Shown in pieces: positions 1 through 8,501 of a stretch of DNA of 43,254 bases (positions within the stretch are counted from its first letter, which is position 1; each line of letters begins with the position of its first letter). This DNA comes from Spartobacteria bacterium. Lineage in GTDB: Bacteria; Verrucomicrobiota; Kiritimatiellia; RZYC01. Below the pieces are notes generated by a model that saw only the letters and a list, made by a program, of their open reading frames with translations, did no database searches and was not told the DNA's origin. The position numbers were made by a program, and so were the translations under genes. The DNA lies in contig RZYC01000029.1 of the NCBI GenBank assembly GCA_009930475.1, forward strand, positions 1-43,254. Reading direction: 5' to 3'.

Positions 1-60
1 TTTCAGCATCAGGCGCAAGTGAAGATGTTCTTTCTTCGAAAGAAAAATGTTATTTTCCCT

Positions 61-390
61 TCAAAATCTATCGCTCAGTACGCAATTCCGAGAAGAGGCG
101 ATATAATCACGCACAATCGTTTTTTCGCCATCGTATCCCATGTCCCGGATTTTCTGAAGCACCTGCATCGCCGAGAAAGGATATTCGCTCACCAGCCGCA
201 CAATATCATGACGGAACGGATCCAGTTTGCTCGAACGTGTCGCTTTCTTGCGTTCGGTGAACTTTTCCATATTCAGATAACGCGTTACGGTTCGGGCATT
301 GAGTTGAAGTTCGGAGCTGATCTGCGAAACATTCAGGTTTTTATCTGCGTGCAGATGCTTGATGTTGCAGTACGTTTCGTAATCAATCAT
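61..390 (-). pseudogene. istA: truncated IS21-family transposase (istA N-terminus)
   Basis: The 109-residue frame opens with MIDYETYCNIKHLH, the usual start of IS21 IstA proteins. A helix-turn-helix follows at about residues 18-42 (VSQISSELQLNARTVTRYL). A second DNA-binding segment lies at about residues 55-95 (KLDPFRHDIVRLVSEYP). Intact IstA is about 500 residues with a DDE catalytic core; this copy stops at residue 109, before the core, so it cannot transpose. Its ATG overlaps the end of the upstream helper frame in the ATGATTGA style typical of an IS operon. Bases 1-60 show no clear in-frame IstA continuation. istB would lie beyond the left window edge, if present. The family call is from motif recognition; loss of function is inferred from the truncation. 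Confidence 0.75.
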
Positions 391-783
391 GGCGCACTCC
401 CTTCATAACCTCGCTGATCATATCTTTCATGAGGTGCGTCGTGCCTGCGCGTGAGCATGCGGCCTACGGCTTCGGCTTACCGGATTTTTCGCCATCCAGC
501 GGCATTAACTGGTACAGCCATCCGTTCCACAATATTCAGCCCGCACGCAGCAGTTCCCTGCGGGCACATGTCAGTTCTTCCTGATTCATATTCAGCAATG
601 CCGCGATCTTGTCATCGGAATAATAACTCAGACCGTCCGCGTGATCAGAAACAAATACAATGCCAAGGCATTCGCATGGCATTGCTTTATGTATCCGTAG
701 CGAACCAGGCGGTGATCCACCCAGCCAAAAAACGCCGGAACCGTCCGGTGTCGACGGGTATCTATTAAACGTTTTACCTTCAT
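383..783 (-). pseudogene. frameshifted IS21-associated helper protein remnant
   Basis: From an ATG at 783, with AGGAG five bases upstream, the frame reads MKVKRLIDTRRHRTVPAFFG, then a conserved WVDHRLVRYGYI segment and ALALYLFLI, and stops at about residue 51. In a shifted frame the protein continues as ADGLSYYSDDKIAALLNMNQ and EELTCARRELLRAG. A second shift is needed for LYQLMPLDGEKSGKPKP. A final frame ends MKDMISEVMKGVRHD and overlaps the istA start. This is the layout of a winged-helix, replication-initiator-like protein often found as a third gene before istA in IS21 elements of PVC bacteria. At least two frameshifts show it is dead. The family assignment is from recall of similar proteins, so moderate. 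Confidence 0.65.
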
Positions 784-813
784 TTGTACTCCTTTTTGTT
801 CGGGATATAACGC

Positions 814-1077
814 TCAGGGCGACGCGCCCAAAGCCTCCCGACCCAAAGAATGTACTTTTTGCAGCGCAATGGCTATTTCATCTTGTTGCACGCTGCCGGT
901 CATCATGCATAACAGTCCAACCATTAACGTGTTGTCTTGCGCATTTAAACGTATTGTATCTTGTTGCACGTCTCTTGCTGCAACAAGATTTGATAATTCC
1001 ATATCATGCTTACTATCAGCATGAAGCACCTGATTAACTTCGCCATTTCCTGTGACGCGCACATCGTCGGGCGGCAT
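814..1077 (-). CDS. possible small hypothetical protein (87 residues)
   Basis: A short frame sits directly upstream of the helper remnant, preceded by AAAGGAG that almost touches the ATG, which is too close for a normal ribosome site. The protein has no recognisable family. It contains two copies of a VQQD-I motif (ARDVQQDTIRL and TGSVQQDEIAIAL), which are the translation of the DNA direct repeat at 880-892 and 958-970. It could be a real small gene of the mobile element or chance coding over transposase-binding repeats. I favour the second possibility slightly. Confidence 0.25.
   Translation of the reverse strand: MPPDDVRVTGNGEVNQVLHADSKHDMELSNLVAARDVQQDTIRLNAQDNTLMVGLLCMMTGSVQQDEIAIALQKVHSLGREALGASP
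880..989. repeat. ATCTTGTTGCACG direct repeats with an inverted copy
   Basis: The 13-base sequence ATCTTGTTGCACG occurs at 880-892 and again at 958-970, a 78-base period. GCAACAAGAT at 980-989 is an inverted partial copy, so TTGTTGCA (961-968) and TGCAACAA (979-986) form an inverted repeat. IS21 ends carry several such repeated transposase-binding sites, and this lies on the expected side of the istA remnant. The repeats are seen directly; the role as an IS end is inference. Confidence 0.5.
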
Positions 1078-1433
1078 ACTCCTTTTCCTCTCCCGACACG
1101 CCCGGATGCAATCAAACTTGCCGGAAAATATATTTTGGCCTCAGTTTTCGGGGTTGCTGCATGATTCGCGGACGGTAGAAAATGGGGAAAGTTTAGTTTT
1201 ACGTTTCTCTGCAAGATTAATTGATGCACGTCATCCTGCCCCAAATTATGCCATCAAACAATTCAACACATTTTCCATCGTTTTCAATGATTCGCAACAG
1301 CATGGCTTCCTCGGAAGCATTGCGCCTTCTGTTCACAGATCAATATCCTGATTTCATGGACATTCCATAAAAACAGGGGCTAGCCAGTGCCGACTTTTCC
1401 ATGAAATAGCTGAATAGTTACAAAATTAAATAA
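1078..1433. other. gene-poor stretch between IS remnant and permease gene
   Basis: No convincing gene is visible on either strand. The only structure is a 10-base perfect inverted repeat, ATTTCATGGA (1351-1360) and TCCATGAAAT (1398-1407). Its 37-base spacer contains the palindrome GGCTAGCC. Reading the minus strand, the structure follows the solute-binding/permease gene by about 27 bases, so it may end that transcript. A partner permease would be expected here in a normal sugar ABC operon and is missing. Confidence 0.5.
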
Positions 1434-4187
1434 TCACGTGGTCGTTTTAAATTCGACGCGCGACAGCATTTTCAGCTGTTGAACCGTAAAACCAATCAGC
1501 ATACAACCGAGCATCCAAGCCATGGCCGTAGCAGGGCCAAATTGAAGAAAGGTAAATGCTTTATACCAGATGTACAAACCTGCCACCTCCGTATTGGCTG
1601 CTCCGCCCGTCATCACAAGAATGTTTCCCGTTGCCGAATACCAAGAACCAATAAAGACACCAACGAAATTGATCATTAATAGCATTTTTAGCTGGGGTAA
1701 TACGATAAAAAGAACCTTGTCAATAAAACCCGAACCATCCAGATCCGCCGCTTCGTAGAATTCTTCCGGTATGCCCTTCAATGCGGCCAAATAAATCAGG
1801 CAGCCCGGGCCGGCACCAGCCCACACCATGGGGAGAACACAGGAAAACATGGCGGTATCAGGATTACCCAGCCAGCGAACAGGTTCTGACAAAGGATAAA
1901 ACAGCACGGATAACTCCCCCTTGGCCATCAATGCATCTCGAAATGGCGCACTGAATGTCCAAATCAATGCGAGACCAGCTATGACACAGAATCCTGAAGC
2001 CATTTTACTTTCATAGTGATACAATCGACGGGCAAAAAGAATACAAATCCCAAAAGGAATAAAGCCTGCCAATAAAATGATTCCTGTGGGCACCTTCAAT
2101 AATAGTGCATTCAGCACGCCTGCATCCGTCGGAGCATAAAACTGTTTCCACAACACAATGGTAACCAGCCCTGTAATCACTGCCGGGAGATAAAATAACG
2201 TGCGAAACAATAGTTTTCCGCGCGGAATTTCATGCAGGACAACGCCTAATACAATCGGAGGGATAAAAGTTAGAACCATAACCAACATGCTATAACGAAA
2301 AGCATTCCATAGGGATTGCCACCAGAATGAATCAAACAGTATGCTGCCAAAGTGATCCAAACCAACAAACACAGACTTTGTCAGTAGTTTATAGTCATAA
2401 AAAGCCATCACGGCACCGCGAGCCAGAGGAACATATTTCCATACAAAAATCGTTGCGACAGCCGGAATCAAAAGAACATACGCCGCACCAAATCGCTTCA
2501 GATGCGCCCGCCAGGTCAGCGACGGCGCGCAGGATTCTTCTTTGCTAACAAACATAGAGGCGATGCGGTGCAATACCCATGCGAAGAATCCGATCATGAC
2601 GACCAGCAGTCCTGCCGCGCAGTACCGGCGTGTCCGGCGTTCTTTTTCTGAAAGAGCCCCCATCATCAGCTCATTCGCCCTCGCACAACCGTCGACCAGC
2701 AACTTCTGCATGATTTTCAGCCGCTCGTTTTCGTCAGCCGGAAGCTGATCATTCAATGCCAACTGTTCTGCTTTTTGAATGGGCAGACTCATTAGATCGT
2801 AGGCGAAATTACTGTTTTTTCCGTAGGGTTCGGGGCGACCTGTTTCCACGGCAATACGAAAGGTTTCCGCCAGTTCTTTCGAAGTCAGGCGTTCCATCTC
2901 ACCGAACCCAAACCGTTTCAAATACTTTGGATTAACAAATTGTGCCAGTCCACCCTCCACCATAATACGCGTTTTAATCCGTAGCGCCGCATCACTGTCA
3001 TAAAATCGCATAAACTCCCACGCCGCATCACGAATCGACGGCTCTTTAATATCAGAAAATAATCCCATCATCCGACTGTTCAATTCGCCACCCCGCAACC
3101 CTGTCGGACCCAATGGCACCGGCGTCACTCCAGTAATTTCAGGATTAATATCGGCAAACAGCCGTTCGTCAATATACGCCATCATCATACCGATGCTACC
3201 GCTACTCCACAAACGATAGGGATTCGATGCGTCTTTTGCCGAGTATCCCCGACGTACACGACCGTTTCCGTCGATCCATTTTTCCGCGCTCAGTTTCGTA
3301 TAGAAATCCAGAGCCAGTGCCGCTTCATAGGAATCAAACACACAGGACCATTGATCTGATACCTCGTCATAAACCATTACGTCGCCACCCGCCGACCATA
3401 AAAACGACAGCCAATACCATGACTCATGCTTCCCTCGCCGTAGAAAGATCCCGAACGTTCCCTTTTCCGGATCAGTCAATGCTCTCGCCGCCATCAGCAT
3501 ATCATCCCAGTTCCATTGCACATCCGGATGAGTCAGACCGCATTCATCAAAAAGATCTTTTCGGTACAGCAACACTTTCCCCAACGCCCCGTCATAGGGC
3601 ATGGCCCACGTGTGTACCAGCCCTTCCGGCCCCTTGCGGCGAATCACCGGCCATAATTTCTTATTAATACGCAGAGCGATCTCCTCCGGCGTCAATTCCT
3701 CCAAATACTGATCCAGCGGATACAAGAACCCGTTTTGTATATAATTATCCGATTTGCGGAAATTTAAACGCAGCACATCCGGAGCCATACCTCCGGCAAT
3801 GGCCAGCAAATCGCTCTCAACCCCCTCCACACGAATACCTGTGAACTGTTCAAGCACCACGTCGACATGATCCCAGTCATGGTTTCCATACCGTTCCGGA
3901 TGCGACTTATACTCAACCGCATATTTCTCCGCAAAACGCTTGGCAAACCCCTCGGTAAAAGCACGCACTGCCGCCCGATTTGCCCGCGATACCGGATCAA
4001 TCCGATTTGGATCAGGTAATTCCGCCACAGACACATGCAGCACCGTTCCACCAGATGTATCCTCAATCCAACCCGCCTGCCCCACTTCTGGCCGCAACAC
4101 AAAACACAACATCACGAGCACGCACAGCAAAATAAAACGATTTATCCGGAATGCATTATTCCTCATTGTGAGCTCATCTTCGATCAT
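1434..4187 (-). CDS. fused ABC sugar-binding protein / MalF-type permease
   Basis: This 917-residue protein joins two parts of a carbohydrate ABC importer. Residues 1-40 hold a signal peptide or membrane anchor (hydrophobic FILLCVLVMLCFVL; if translation starts at the second ATG, 4166, the signal is cleaner). Residues about 45-510 are an extracellular solute-binding domain of the MalE type. A transmembrane helix at about 525-545 leads into a MalF-like permease. The permease carries the EAA loop (EEFYEAADLDGSGF then LPQL) near residue 830 and about six more helices. Normally these are separate proteins working with MalG and an MsmK-type ATPase. Neither partner is in the window, and downstream DNA is IS debris, so the operon may have been broken or the partners lie elsewhere. 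The substrate is unknown, probably a sugar. Confidence 0.85.
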   Translation of the reverse strand: MIEDELTMRNNAFRINRFILLCVLVMLCFVLRPEVGQAGWIEDTSGGTVLHVSVAELPDPNRIDPVSRANRAAVRAFTEGFAKRFAEKYAVEYKSHPERYGNHDWDHVDVVLEQFTGIRVEGVESDLLAIAGGMAPDVLRLNFRKSDNYIQNGFLYPLDQYLEELTPEEIALRINKKLWPVIRRKGPEGLVHTWAMPYDGALGKVLLYRKDLFDECGLTHPDVQWNWDDMLMAARALTDPEKGTFGIFLRRGKHESWYWLSFLWSAGGDVMVYDEVSDQWSCVFDSYEAALALDFYTKLSAEKWIDGNGRVRRGYSAKDASNPYRLWSSGSIGMMMAYIDERLFADINPEITGVTPVPLGPTGLRGGELNSRMMGLFSDIKEPSIRDAAWEFMRFYDSDAALRIKTRIMVEGGLAQFVNPKYLKRFGFGEMERLTSKELAETFRIAVETGRPEPYGKNSNFAYDLMSLPIQKAEQLALNDQLPADENERLKIMQKLLVDGCARANELMMGALSEKERRTRRYCAAGLLVVMIGFFAWVLHRIASMFVSKEESCAPSLTWRAHLKRFGAAYVLLIPAVATIFVWKYVPLARGAVMAFYDYKLLTKSVFVGLDHFGSILFDSFWWQSLWNAFRYSMLVMVLTFIPPIVLGVVLHEIPRGKLLFRTLFYLPAVITGLVTIVLWKQFYAPTDAGVLNALLLKVPTGIILLAGFIPFGICILFARRLYHYESKMASGFCVIAGLALIWTFSAPFRDALMAKGELSVLFYPLSEPVRWLGNPDTAMFSCVLPMVWAGAGPGCLIYLAALKGIPEEFYEAADLDGSGFIDKVLFIVLPQLKMLLMINFVGVFIGSWYSATGNILVMTGGAANTEVAGLYIWYKAFTFLQFGPATAMAWMLGCMLIGFTVQQLKMLSRVEFKTTT

Positions 4188-4378
4188 CCGAACCTACCAT
4201 ACCAATATTTCTCTGCCGAGTTGAAAAGGAAAAGGGTGCTTTATACCATCATCACCCCAAAAGAACAGGCCTTATTTCCCGCAGCAAATAGAAAAACAAA
4301 TAAAAACGAAAATAAACGTTGCAAAGAAATCACGAATAAAGCATACATGTCCTCGTTCTAAGGAACAGCAGTTAACGT

Positions 4379-4455
<77 letters not shown>

Positions 4456-4460
4456 ATTTC

Positions 4461-4490
4461 AGGACTTACGGAAACGTAAGTCCTTTTTTT
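4461..4490 (+). terminator. rho-independent terminator of tRNA-fMet
   Basis: AGGACTTACG (4461-4470), loop GAAA and CGTAAGTCCT (4475-4484) form a perfect 10-base-pair stem followed by a T run to 4490. It starts six bases after the tRNA CCA end. Confidence 0.93.
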
Positions 4491-4510
4491 GTTAATTTTG
4501 ATTTTAAGGG

Positions 4511-4540
4511 GACAGACCCAATTCTGTTTTATTGTTGACA
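4511..4540 (+). promoter_or_regulatory. conserved leader of REP-associated transposase, copy 1
   Basis: GACAGACCCA (4511-4520) is followed, 24 bases from its start, by TTGACA (4535-4540), and the transposase ATG lies 31 bases further. The same arrangement precedes copies 2 and 3 in this window. It may be the element's left end, the transposase-binding repeat, its promoter (TTGACA as a -35 box), or all of these. Confidence 0.6.
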
Positions 4541-4571
4541 TATCAGGCCGATGTTTGTTTCCATGGCGGAT

Positions 4572-5543
4572 ATGAGGCGGAAACGAATAAAACGGGATCA
4601 GTTGGCATATTATCACCTGATTAGTCGGGTGGTATTGCGGCAAATGTTGCTGGGTGATGAGGAGAAGAGTGAGTTGCATCGTTTAGTTCGATGTGTGGAG
4701 GGGTTTACGGGTGTGAAAGTATTGACGTATGCGCTGATGACGAATCATGTGCATATTTTGGTGGAGGAGCCGGATCGGAATACGATCGTGGGTGATGAGG
4801 AATTGGTGGAGCGGCTGCGGTGCCTGTATGGGGAGATGGGGACGAAGGAGATTCTGGGGAGATGGGCGTCGTGGACGGAGCAGGGGATGCTGGATGCGGT
4901 AGAAGAGGATCAGGCGCGTTATCGTTGTCGAATGCATGATATTTCGGAGTTTATGAAGCAGGTTAAACAGAGGTTTGTATCCTGGTATCATCGTAAATAT
5001 GGGACATGCGGCACGATTTGGCAGGATCGGTTTAAGAGTGTATTGGTGGAGGGTGGTGTGGCCTTGAGAACGGTTGGGGCGTATATTGAAATGAATCCGG
5101 TACGAGCGGGAATGGTGGATGATCCCAAAGCGTATCGTTTTTGTGGTTTTGGCGAAGCAATGGGAGGCGTGAAGGTTGCTCGGCAGGGTATAGTGCTGAT
5201 TGCGAGGGAATTGGCAGCTGGAGACGATTGGGAATCCATGTCACGAACTTATTTTGAACATATCCTGATGTACGAAGAGGTTCGTAATAATAGGAACGTG
5301 GTTTATATGGATCAGGATTTGCTGCGTGAGAAAATGAAGGGGAGAGCGGGATTAACGAAATTGGAACGGCTACTTTGTCGATGCCGCTATTTCACGGATG
5401 GTCAAGTGGTGGGAGGAAAAGAATTTGTAGAGGAATTCTTTGCAGAGAATCGTGATTATTTCGGGCCGCGCCGAAAGCTGGGCCGTAAAAAAATTCGTGA
5501 TGGGCAGGGGGATTTGTTTGCGATTCGTGATGTGCGCGGATAA
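4572..5543 (+). CDS. REP-associated tyrosine (Y1/HUH) transposase, copy 1
   Basis: A single-stranded-DNA transposase of the IS200/IS605-like RAYT group, 323 residues. The metal-binding HUH motif is TNHVHIL (H59, H61), and the probable nucleophile is Y171 in AYIEMNPVRA. A C-terminal extension (CRCRYFTDGQVV, then FGPRRK) matches copy 2 and is typical of long RAYTs. Start choice: ATG at 4572 (MRRKRIKRD) matches copies 2 and 3; in-frame ATGs at 4551 and 4563 are possible. RAYTs usually act on short palindromic repeats elsewhere in the genome rather than moving as ordinary insertion sequences. The gene is intact and lies just after a tRNA terminator, with low-GC, purine-rich coding unlike its neighbours. 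Confidence 0.9.
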   Translation: MRRKRIKRDQLAYYHLISRVVLRQMLLGDEEKSELHRLVRCVEGFTGVKVLTYALMTNHVHILVEEPDRNTIVGDEELVERLRCLYGEMGTKEILGRWASWTEQGMLDAVEEDQARYRCRMHDISEFMKQVKQRFVSWYHRKYGTCGTIWQDRFKSVLVEGGVALRTVGAYIEMNPVRAGMVDDPKAYRFCGFGEAMGGVKVARQGIVLIARELAAGDDWESMSRTYFEHILMYEEVRNNRNVVYMDQDLLREKMKGRAGLTKLERLLCRCRYFTDGQVVGGKEFVEEFFAENRDYFGPRRKLGRKKIRDGQGDLFAIRDVRG

Positions 5544-5570
5544 GGATAATAAAGGGGGTGGCTGTTGCTG

Positions 5571-5601
5571 GACAAGGTGTACTGTTTACTAAAAGTTGAC
5601 A
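5571..5601 (+). repeat. possible vestigial transposase leader downstream of copy 1
   Basis: GACA at 5571, CTGTTT, then GTTGACA ending at 5601 resembles the leader at 4511-4540 with one extra base of spacing. It could be a decayed duplicate flanking the transposase, or simply the promoter of the shikimate kinase gene. Confidence 0.3.
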
Positions 5602-5653
5602 TGTGGCGTTTTGTATGAGCATGATTCTCAAATAGTTATTGAGGAAGAAGTTT

Positions 5654-6169
5654 ATGAACAGTATCATTCTATTTGGTTTTATGGGAACGGGAAAGAGTAC
5701 CGTTGGTCGCCTTCTGGCAGACAGGCTGAATTTACCGTTTCTGGATATGGATGAGGTTATCGAATCCAAAGCGGGTTGTACCGTGGCCGAAATTTTTGAG
5801 AGACGTGGTGAAGCGGCTTTTCGTAAAATGGAGCATGCGCTGGTTCGAGAGCTTTCAGAATCAAAAGAGCCCTGTGTTGTGGCGACGGGCGGCGGTGTTA
5901 TTCTGAATCCGGAAAATTTGACGCTATTTCGCAAGATAGGGCATTGTGTATGTTTGACGGCATCAGAAGCATGTATTTATAACCGAGTTCGATCGCATGG
6001 GCAACGTCCTTTGTTGCAGCATGACGATTTAAAAGAGCGCATTCATCGTATTTTATCAGAGCGTGAACCGCTCTATGCGGCGGTGGATGTACAGATCGAA
6101 ACGGGAGATCAGTCAGCTGGTGTTATGGCCGATCGGATTCAGGCTCTGATTAATAGTCGCTTTGCATAA
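5654..6169 (+). CDS. aroK: shikimate kinase
   Basis: Phosphorylates shikimate with ATP in the cytoplasmic chorismate pathway. The 171-residue length is normal for the family. Visible motifs are the P-loop GFMGTGKST near residue 8, the shikimate-binding DMDEVIE, the ATGGGVI strand-loop, and RPLLQ with REPLYAAV in the lid and C-terminal region. The ATG at 5654 is preceded by GAGGAAG; an upstream TTG in frame (5639) lacks a ribosome site. The next gene starts one base after this stop, so the two are probably co-transcribed. The DAHP synthase gene of the same pathway lies at 16992-18011. Confidence 0.93.
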   Translation: MNSIILFGFMGTGKSTVGRLLADRLNLPFLDMDEVIESKAGCTVAEIFERRGEAAFRKMEHALVRELSESKEPCVVATGGGVILNPENLTLFRKIGHCVCLTASEACIYNRVRSHGQRPLLQHDDLKERIHRILSEREPLYAAVDVQIETGDQSAGVMADRIQALINSRFA

Positions 6170-6170
6170 A

Positions 6171-7604
6171 ATGAATATGGAAAAACCAACAAGAGTCATC
6201 GAAATCGATGCTGGCTATTCTTATTTTCGCCGTTGGATTATTAATGCGGCGGCACTGCTCACAGGTGATGTGCTGGTGTTGTTTTCTGCACTGGTACTTG
6301 CAGGGCTCATTCGGTACTTGATTCGATCGGAACATATGCCCTTATCGCGTGGAGCCTATCTTATTCCTGCGTGGTGTATTGGTGCGATCATCGGAAAGCT
6401 TGTGCCCGGCTGGGGAATGGGCACGGTGGAAGAGATGCGCCGAGTTCAGTTACTGCTGCTGGGGATTTTTGCTTTGGCTGTGAGCGCGTTATTCTTCACG
6501 AAATCGGCCGATATTACCAGTCGTATCAAGGTGGTTCTGGCCTATGCCCTTTGCGTTCCTTTGCTGCCATTGGTTCGTTATTGCATTCGGTCGGTGCTGA
6601 TTCGCTTCCATTTATGGGGTATTCCCACGGTAATTTATGGAACCAATCGCACGGCATCGCATGTTATTGAGGTGATTCGCACGAAACCGGAATTGGGTTA
6701 CATTCCCGTTGGTGTATTTGAAGATGAATCGGATGATACATCCCATAGACTTGAACGACTGCCAGTACTTGGATCCATGTGCGATTACACGACAAAGGCG
6801 CCTTTTGCCATTATCGGTGTTCCGGCGATAAGTGCTGCGGATATGCGTCAGTTACTGAATGGGTCGCTGGCGCATTATCGACGGGTCATTCTTATTCCTG
6901 ACTTATTGGATATTCCCTCAGTCTGGGTGACCACCCATGATTTTAACGGGGTTCTAGGGCTGGAGATTGTGCGCAATCTTTTAAATCCTGTAGCTCGTTG
7001 GAGCAAAAGCATTTTTGAATGGATCGCCGTATTTGGAACACTGCCGCTCTGGCTACCACTTTGCATATGTATTGCATTTGCCATCTGGCTGGAAGACAGG
7101 CATAATCCTTTTTTCATGCAGGAGCGTGTAGGAAAAAATGGTCATGTGTTTAAGATCATTAAGTTCCGGAGCATGGATCCCCATGCAGAGGCTATCTTAG
7201 AAACGCATCTTGCAGAGCACCCCGATGCCCGTGCGGAATGGCTGAAAAACTGTAAATTACGTCGAGATCCCCGCATTACCCGAATGGGTCGCATTGTTCG
7301 CATTACATCGCTGGATGAACTGCCGCAGCTTTTCAATGTTTTAAAAGGAGATATGGCACTGGTCGGCCCCCGCCCGTTGCCGCAGTATCACCATGAAAAA
7401 CTGCCGGCAAATGCTCTCGTCCTGCGCGAGCGAGTTCTCCCGGGGATTACTGGTTTGTGGCAGATTTCCGGACGTAGCGATTCAGGAACCGACGGGATGG
7501 AGAAAAACGATTCCTATTACGTCCGTAACTGGTCCATTTGGTTGGATATCACGATTCTTGCACAGACGCTTGCAGCTGTTTTGCGGGGCAGAGGAGCCTA
7601 TTAA
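6171..7604 (+). CDS. undecaprenyl-phosphate sugar phosphotransferase (WbaP/WcaJ type)
   Basis: A polyprenyl glycosylphosphotransferase that loads the first sugar phosphate onto undecaprenyl phosphate to begin exopolysaccharide or O-antigen assembly at the inner membrane. The ~478-residue protein has four to five N-terminal membrane helices (about residues 20-150) and a central nucleotide-binding-like fold. A further helix follows near residue 290 (TLPLWLPLCICIAF). The catalytic domain contains FFMQERVGKNG, FKIIKFRSM, the LDELPQLFNVLKGDMALVGPRP region and PGITGLWQISGR. It abuts aroK with a one-base gap. ATG at 6171 or 6177 could be used. No other polysaccharide genes are adjacent, so the sugar is unknown. 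Confidence 0.9.
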   Translation: MNMEKPTRVIEIDAGYSYFRRWIINAAALLTGDVLVLFSALVLAGLIRYLIRSEHMPLSRGAYLIPAWCIGAIIGKLVPGWGMGTVEEMRRVQLLLLGIFALAVSALFFTKSADITSRIKVVLAYALCVPLLPLVRYCIRSVLIRFHLWGIPTVIYGTNRTASHVIEVIRTKPELGYIPVGVFEDESDDTSHRLERLPVLGSMCDYTTKAPFAIIGVPAISAADMRQLLNGSLAHYRRVILIPDLLDIPSVWVTTHDFNGVLGLEIVRNLLNPVARWSKSIFEWIAVFGTLPLWLPLCICIAFAIWLEDRHNPFFMQERVGKNGHVFKIIKFRSMDPHAEAILETHLAEHPDARAEWLKNCKLRRDPRITRMGRIVRITSLDELPQLFNVLKGDMALVGPRPLPQYHHEKLPANALVLRERVLPGITGLWQISGRSDSGTDGMEKNDSYYVRNWSIWLDITILAQTLAAVLRGRGAY

Positions 7605-7624
7605 CCCCGTCTTGTTTATGCATT

Positions 7625-7658
7625 GACAGGGAATCGTAAACCCGTGATTATCCCTGTC
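7625..7658. terminator. inverted repeat after sugar transferase gene
   Basis: GACAGGGA (7625-7632) pairs with TCCCTGTC (7651-7658), with three more possible inner pairs. There is no T run, so this is only a possible transcript end or RNA structure between two co-directional genes. Confidence 0.35.
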
Positions 7659-7696
7659 GTCACCAAAATAAATAAAATGATAGATCAAGGCGAAGA

Positions 7697-8491
7697 ATGA
7701 CTATGAAATTGAAATTAGAGCGGCCGCTGGCTTTTTTTGATATCGAAGCAACGGGATTAAATCGAAAAACGGATCGTATTGTGGAGATAGCCATTGTGAA
7801 AGTATGGCCCGACGGCGTAAATGAAACGTTGGAATTACGGATAAATCCCCAAATACCGATACCGCAGGTGGTGCAGCAGATTCATGGTATTTCTGATGCG
7901 GATGTGGCGGAAAGTCCTGTATTTGATGATGTCGCCCGTGAAATTGCCGATTTTCTCGAAGACTGCGATTTATCCGGTTACAACCTGCTCTATTTCGATA
8001 TTCCGTTGCTCGAAGAAGAATTTCGCCGGACAGTGATTCCCTTTTCCATGCAGGGACGGAAAGTCATTGATGTGCAGAAAATTTTTCACAAAAAAGAGCC
8101 TCGTGATTTAAGTGCTGCCGTGGCCTTTTATTGTGATCGTCCGCATGATGGCGCTCACGGAGCTATGGCCGATGCACTGGCCACCTATGATGTACTGCTG
8201 GGTCAGTTCGAAAAATACGACGACTTGCCGCTGGATGTCGATGCGCTGGATGACTACTGCAAGCCCGATGATAACAATTTTCTCGATCGCGAAGGAAAGC
8301 TTTATTGGAATGACGATAATCAGGTGTGCATCAATTTTGGACCGCACAAAGGGCGGACGCTTCGCGGGCTCGTCGATGTGGATACGCAATTTTTAAACTG
8401 GATTCTGCGCAAAGATTTTTCGCGTGAAGTACAGGACGTAGTAAGAAATGCTCTGGCAGGGAGCTTTCCCGAACGAAAACAGGAAAAATAA
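7697..8491 (+). CDS. DEDDh 3'-5' exonuclease (DNA polymerase III epsilon-like)
   Basis: The N-terminal ~180 residues form a DnaQ-like exonuclease. ExoI is FFDIEATGL (D and E), ExoII lies around GYNLLYFDIPLLEEEF, and ExoIII is HGAMADALATYD, with the DEDDh histidine and aspartate. The last ~70 residues carry a small domain with INFGPHKGRTLRGL found in similar stand-alone exonucleases. No polymerase-binding region is obvious, so repair or RNA/DNA trimming is more likely than replication proofreading; this is inference. ATG at 7697 follows AAGGCGAAGA; the ATG at 7703 is an alternative. It ends ten bases before the next gene start, suggesting co-transcription. Confidence 0.88.
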   Translation: MTMKLKLERPLAFFDIEATGLNRKTDRIVEIAIVKVWPDGVNETLELRINPQIPIPQVVQQIHGISDADVAESPVFDDVAREIADFLEDCDLSGYNLLYFDIPLLEEEFRRTVIPFSMQGRKVIDVQKIFHKKEPRDLSAAVAFYCDRPHDGAHGAMADALATYDVLLGQFEKYDDLPLDVDALDDYCKPDDNNFLDREGKLYWNDDNQVCINFGPHKGRTLRGLVDVDTQFLNWILRKDFSREVQDVVRNALAGSFPERKQEK

Positions 8492-8501
8492 CGGAGGCGG
8501 T

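Noticed and set aside
945-1244. 99-codon open frame on the minus strand
   Set aside because: It has no ribosome site, no motifs, and overlaps the repeat region in another frame.
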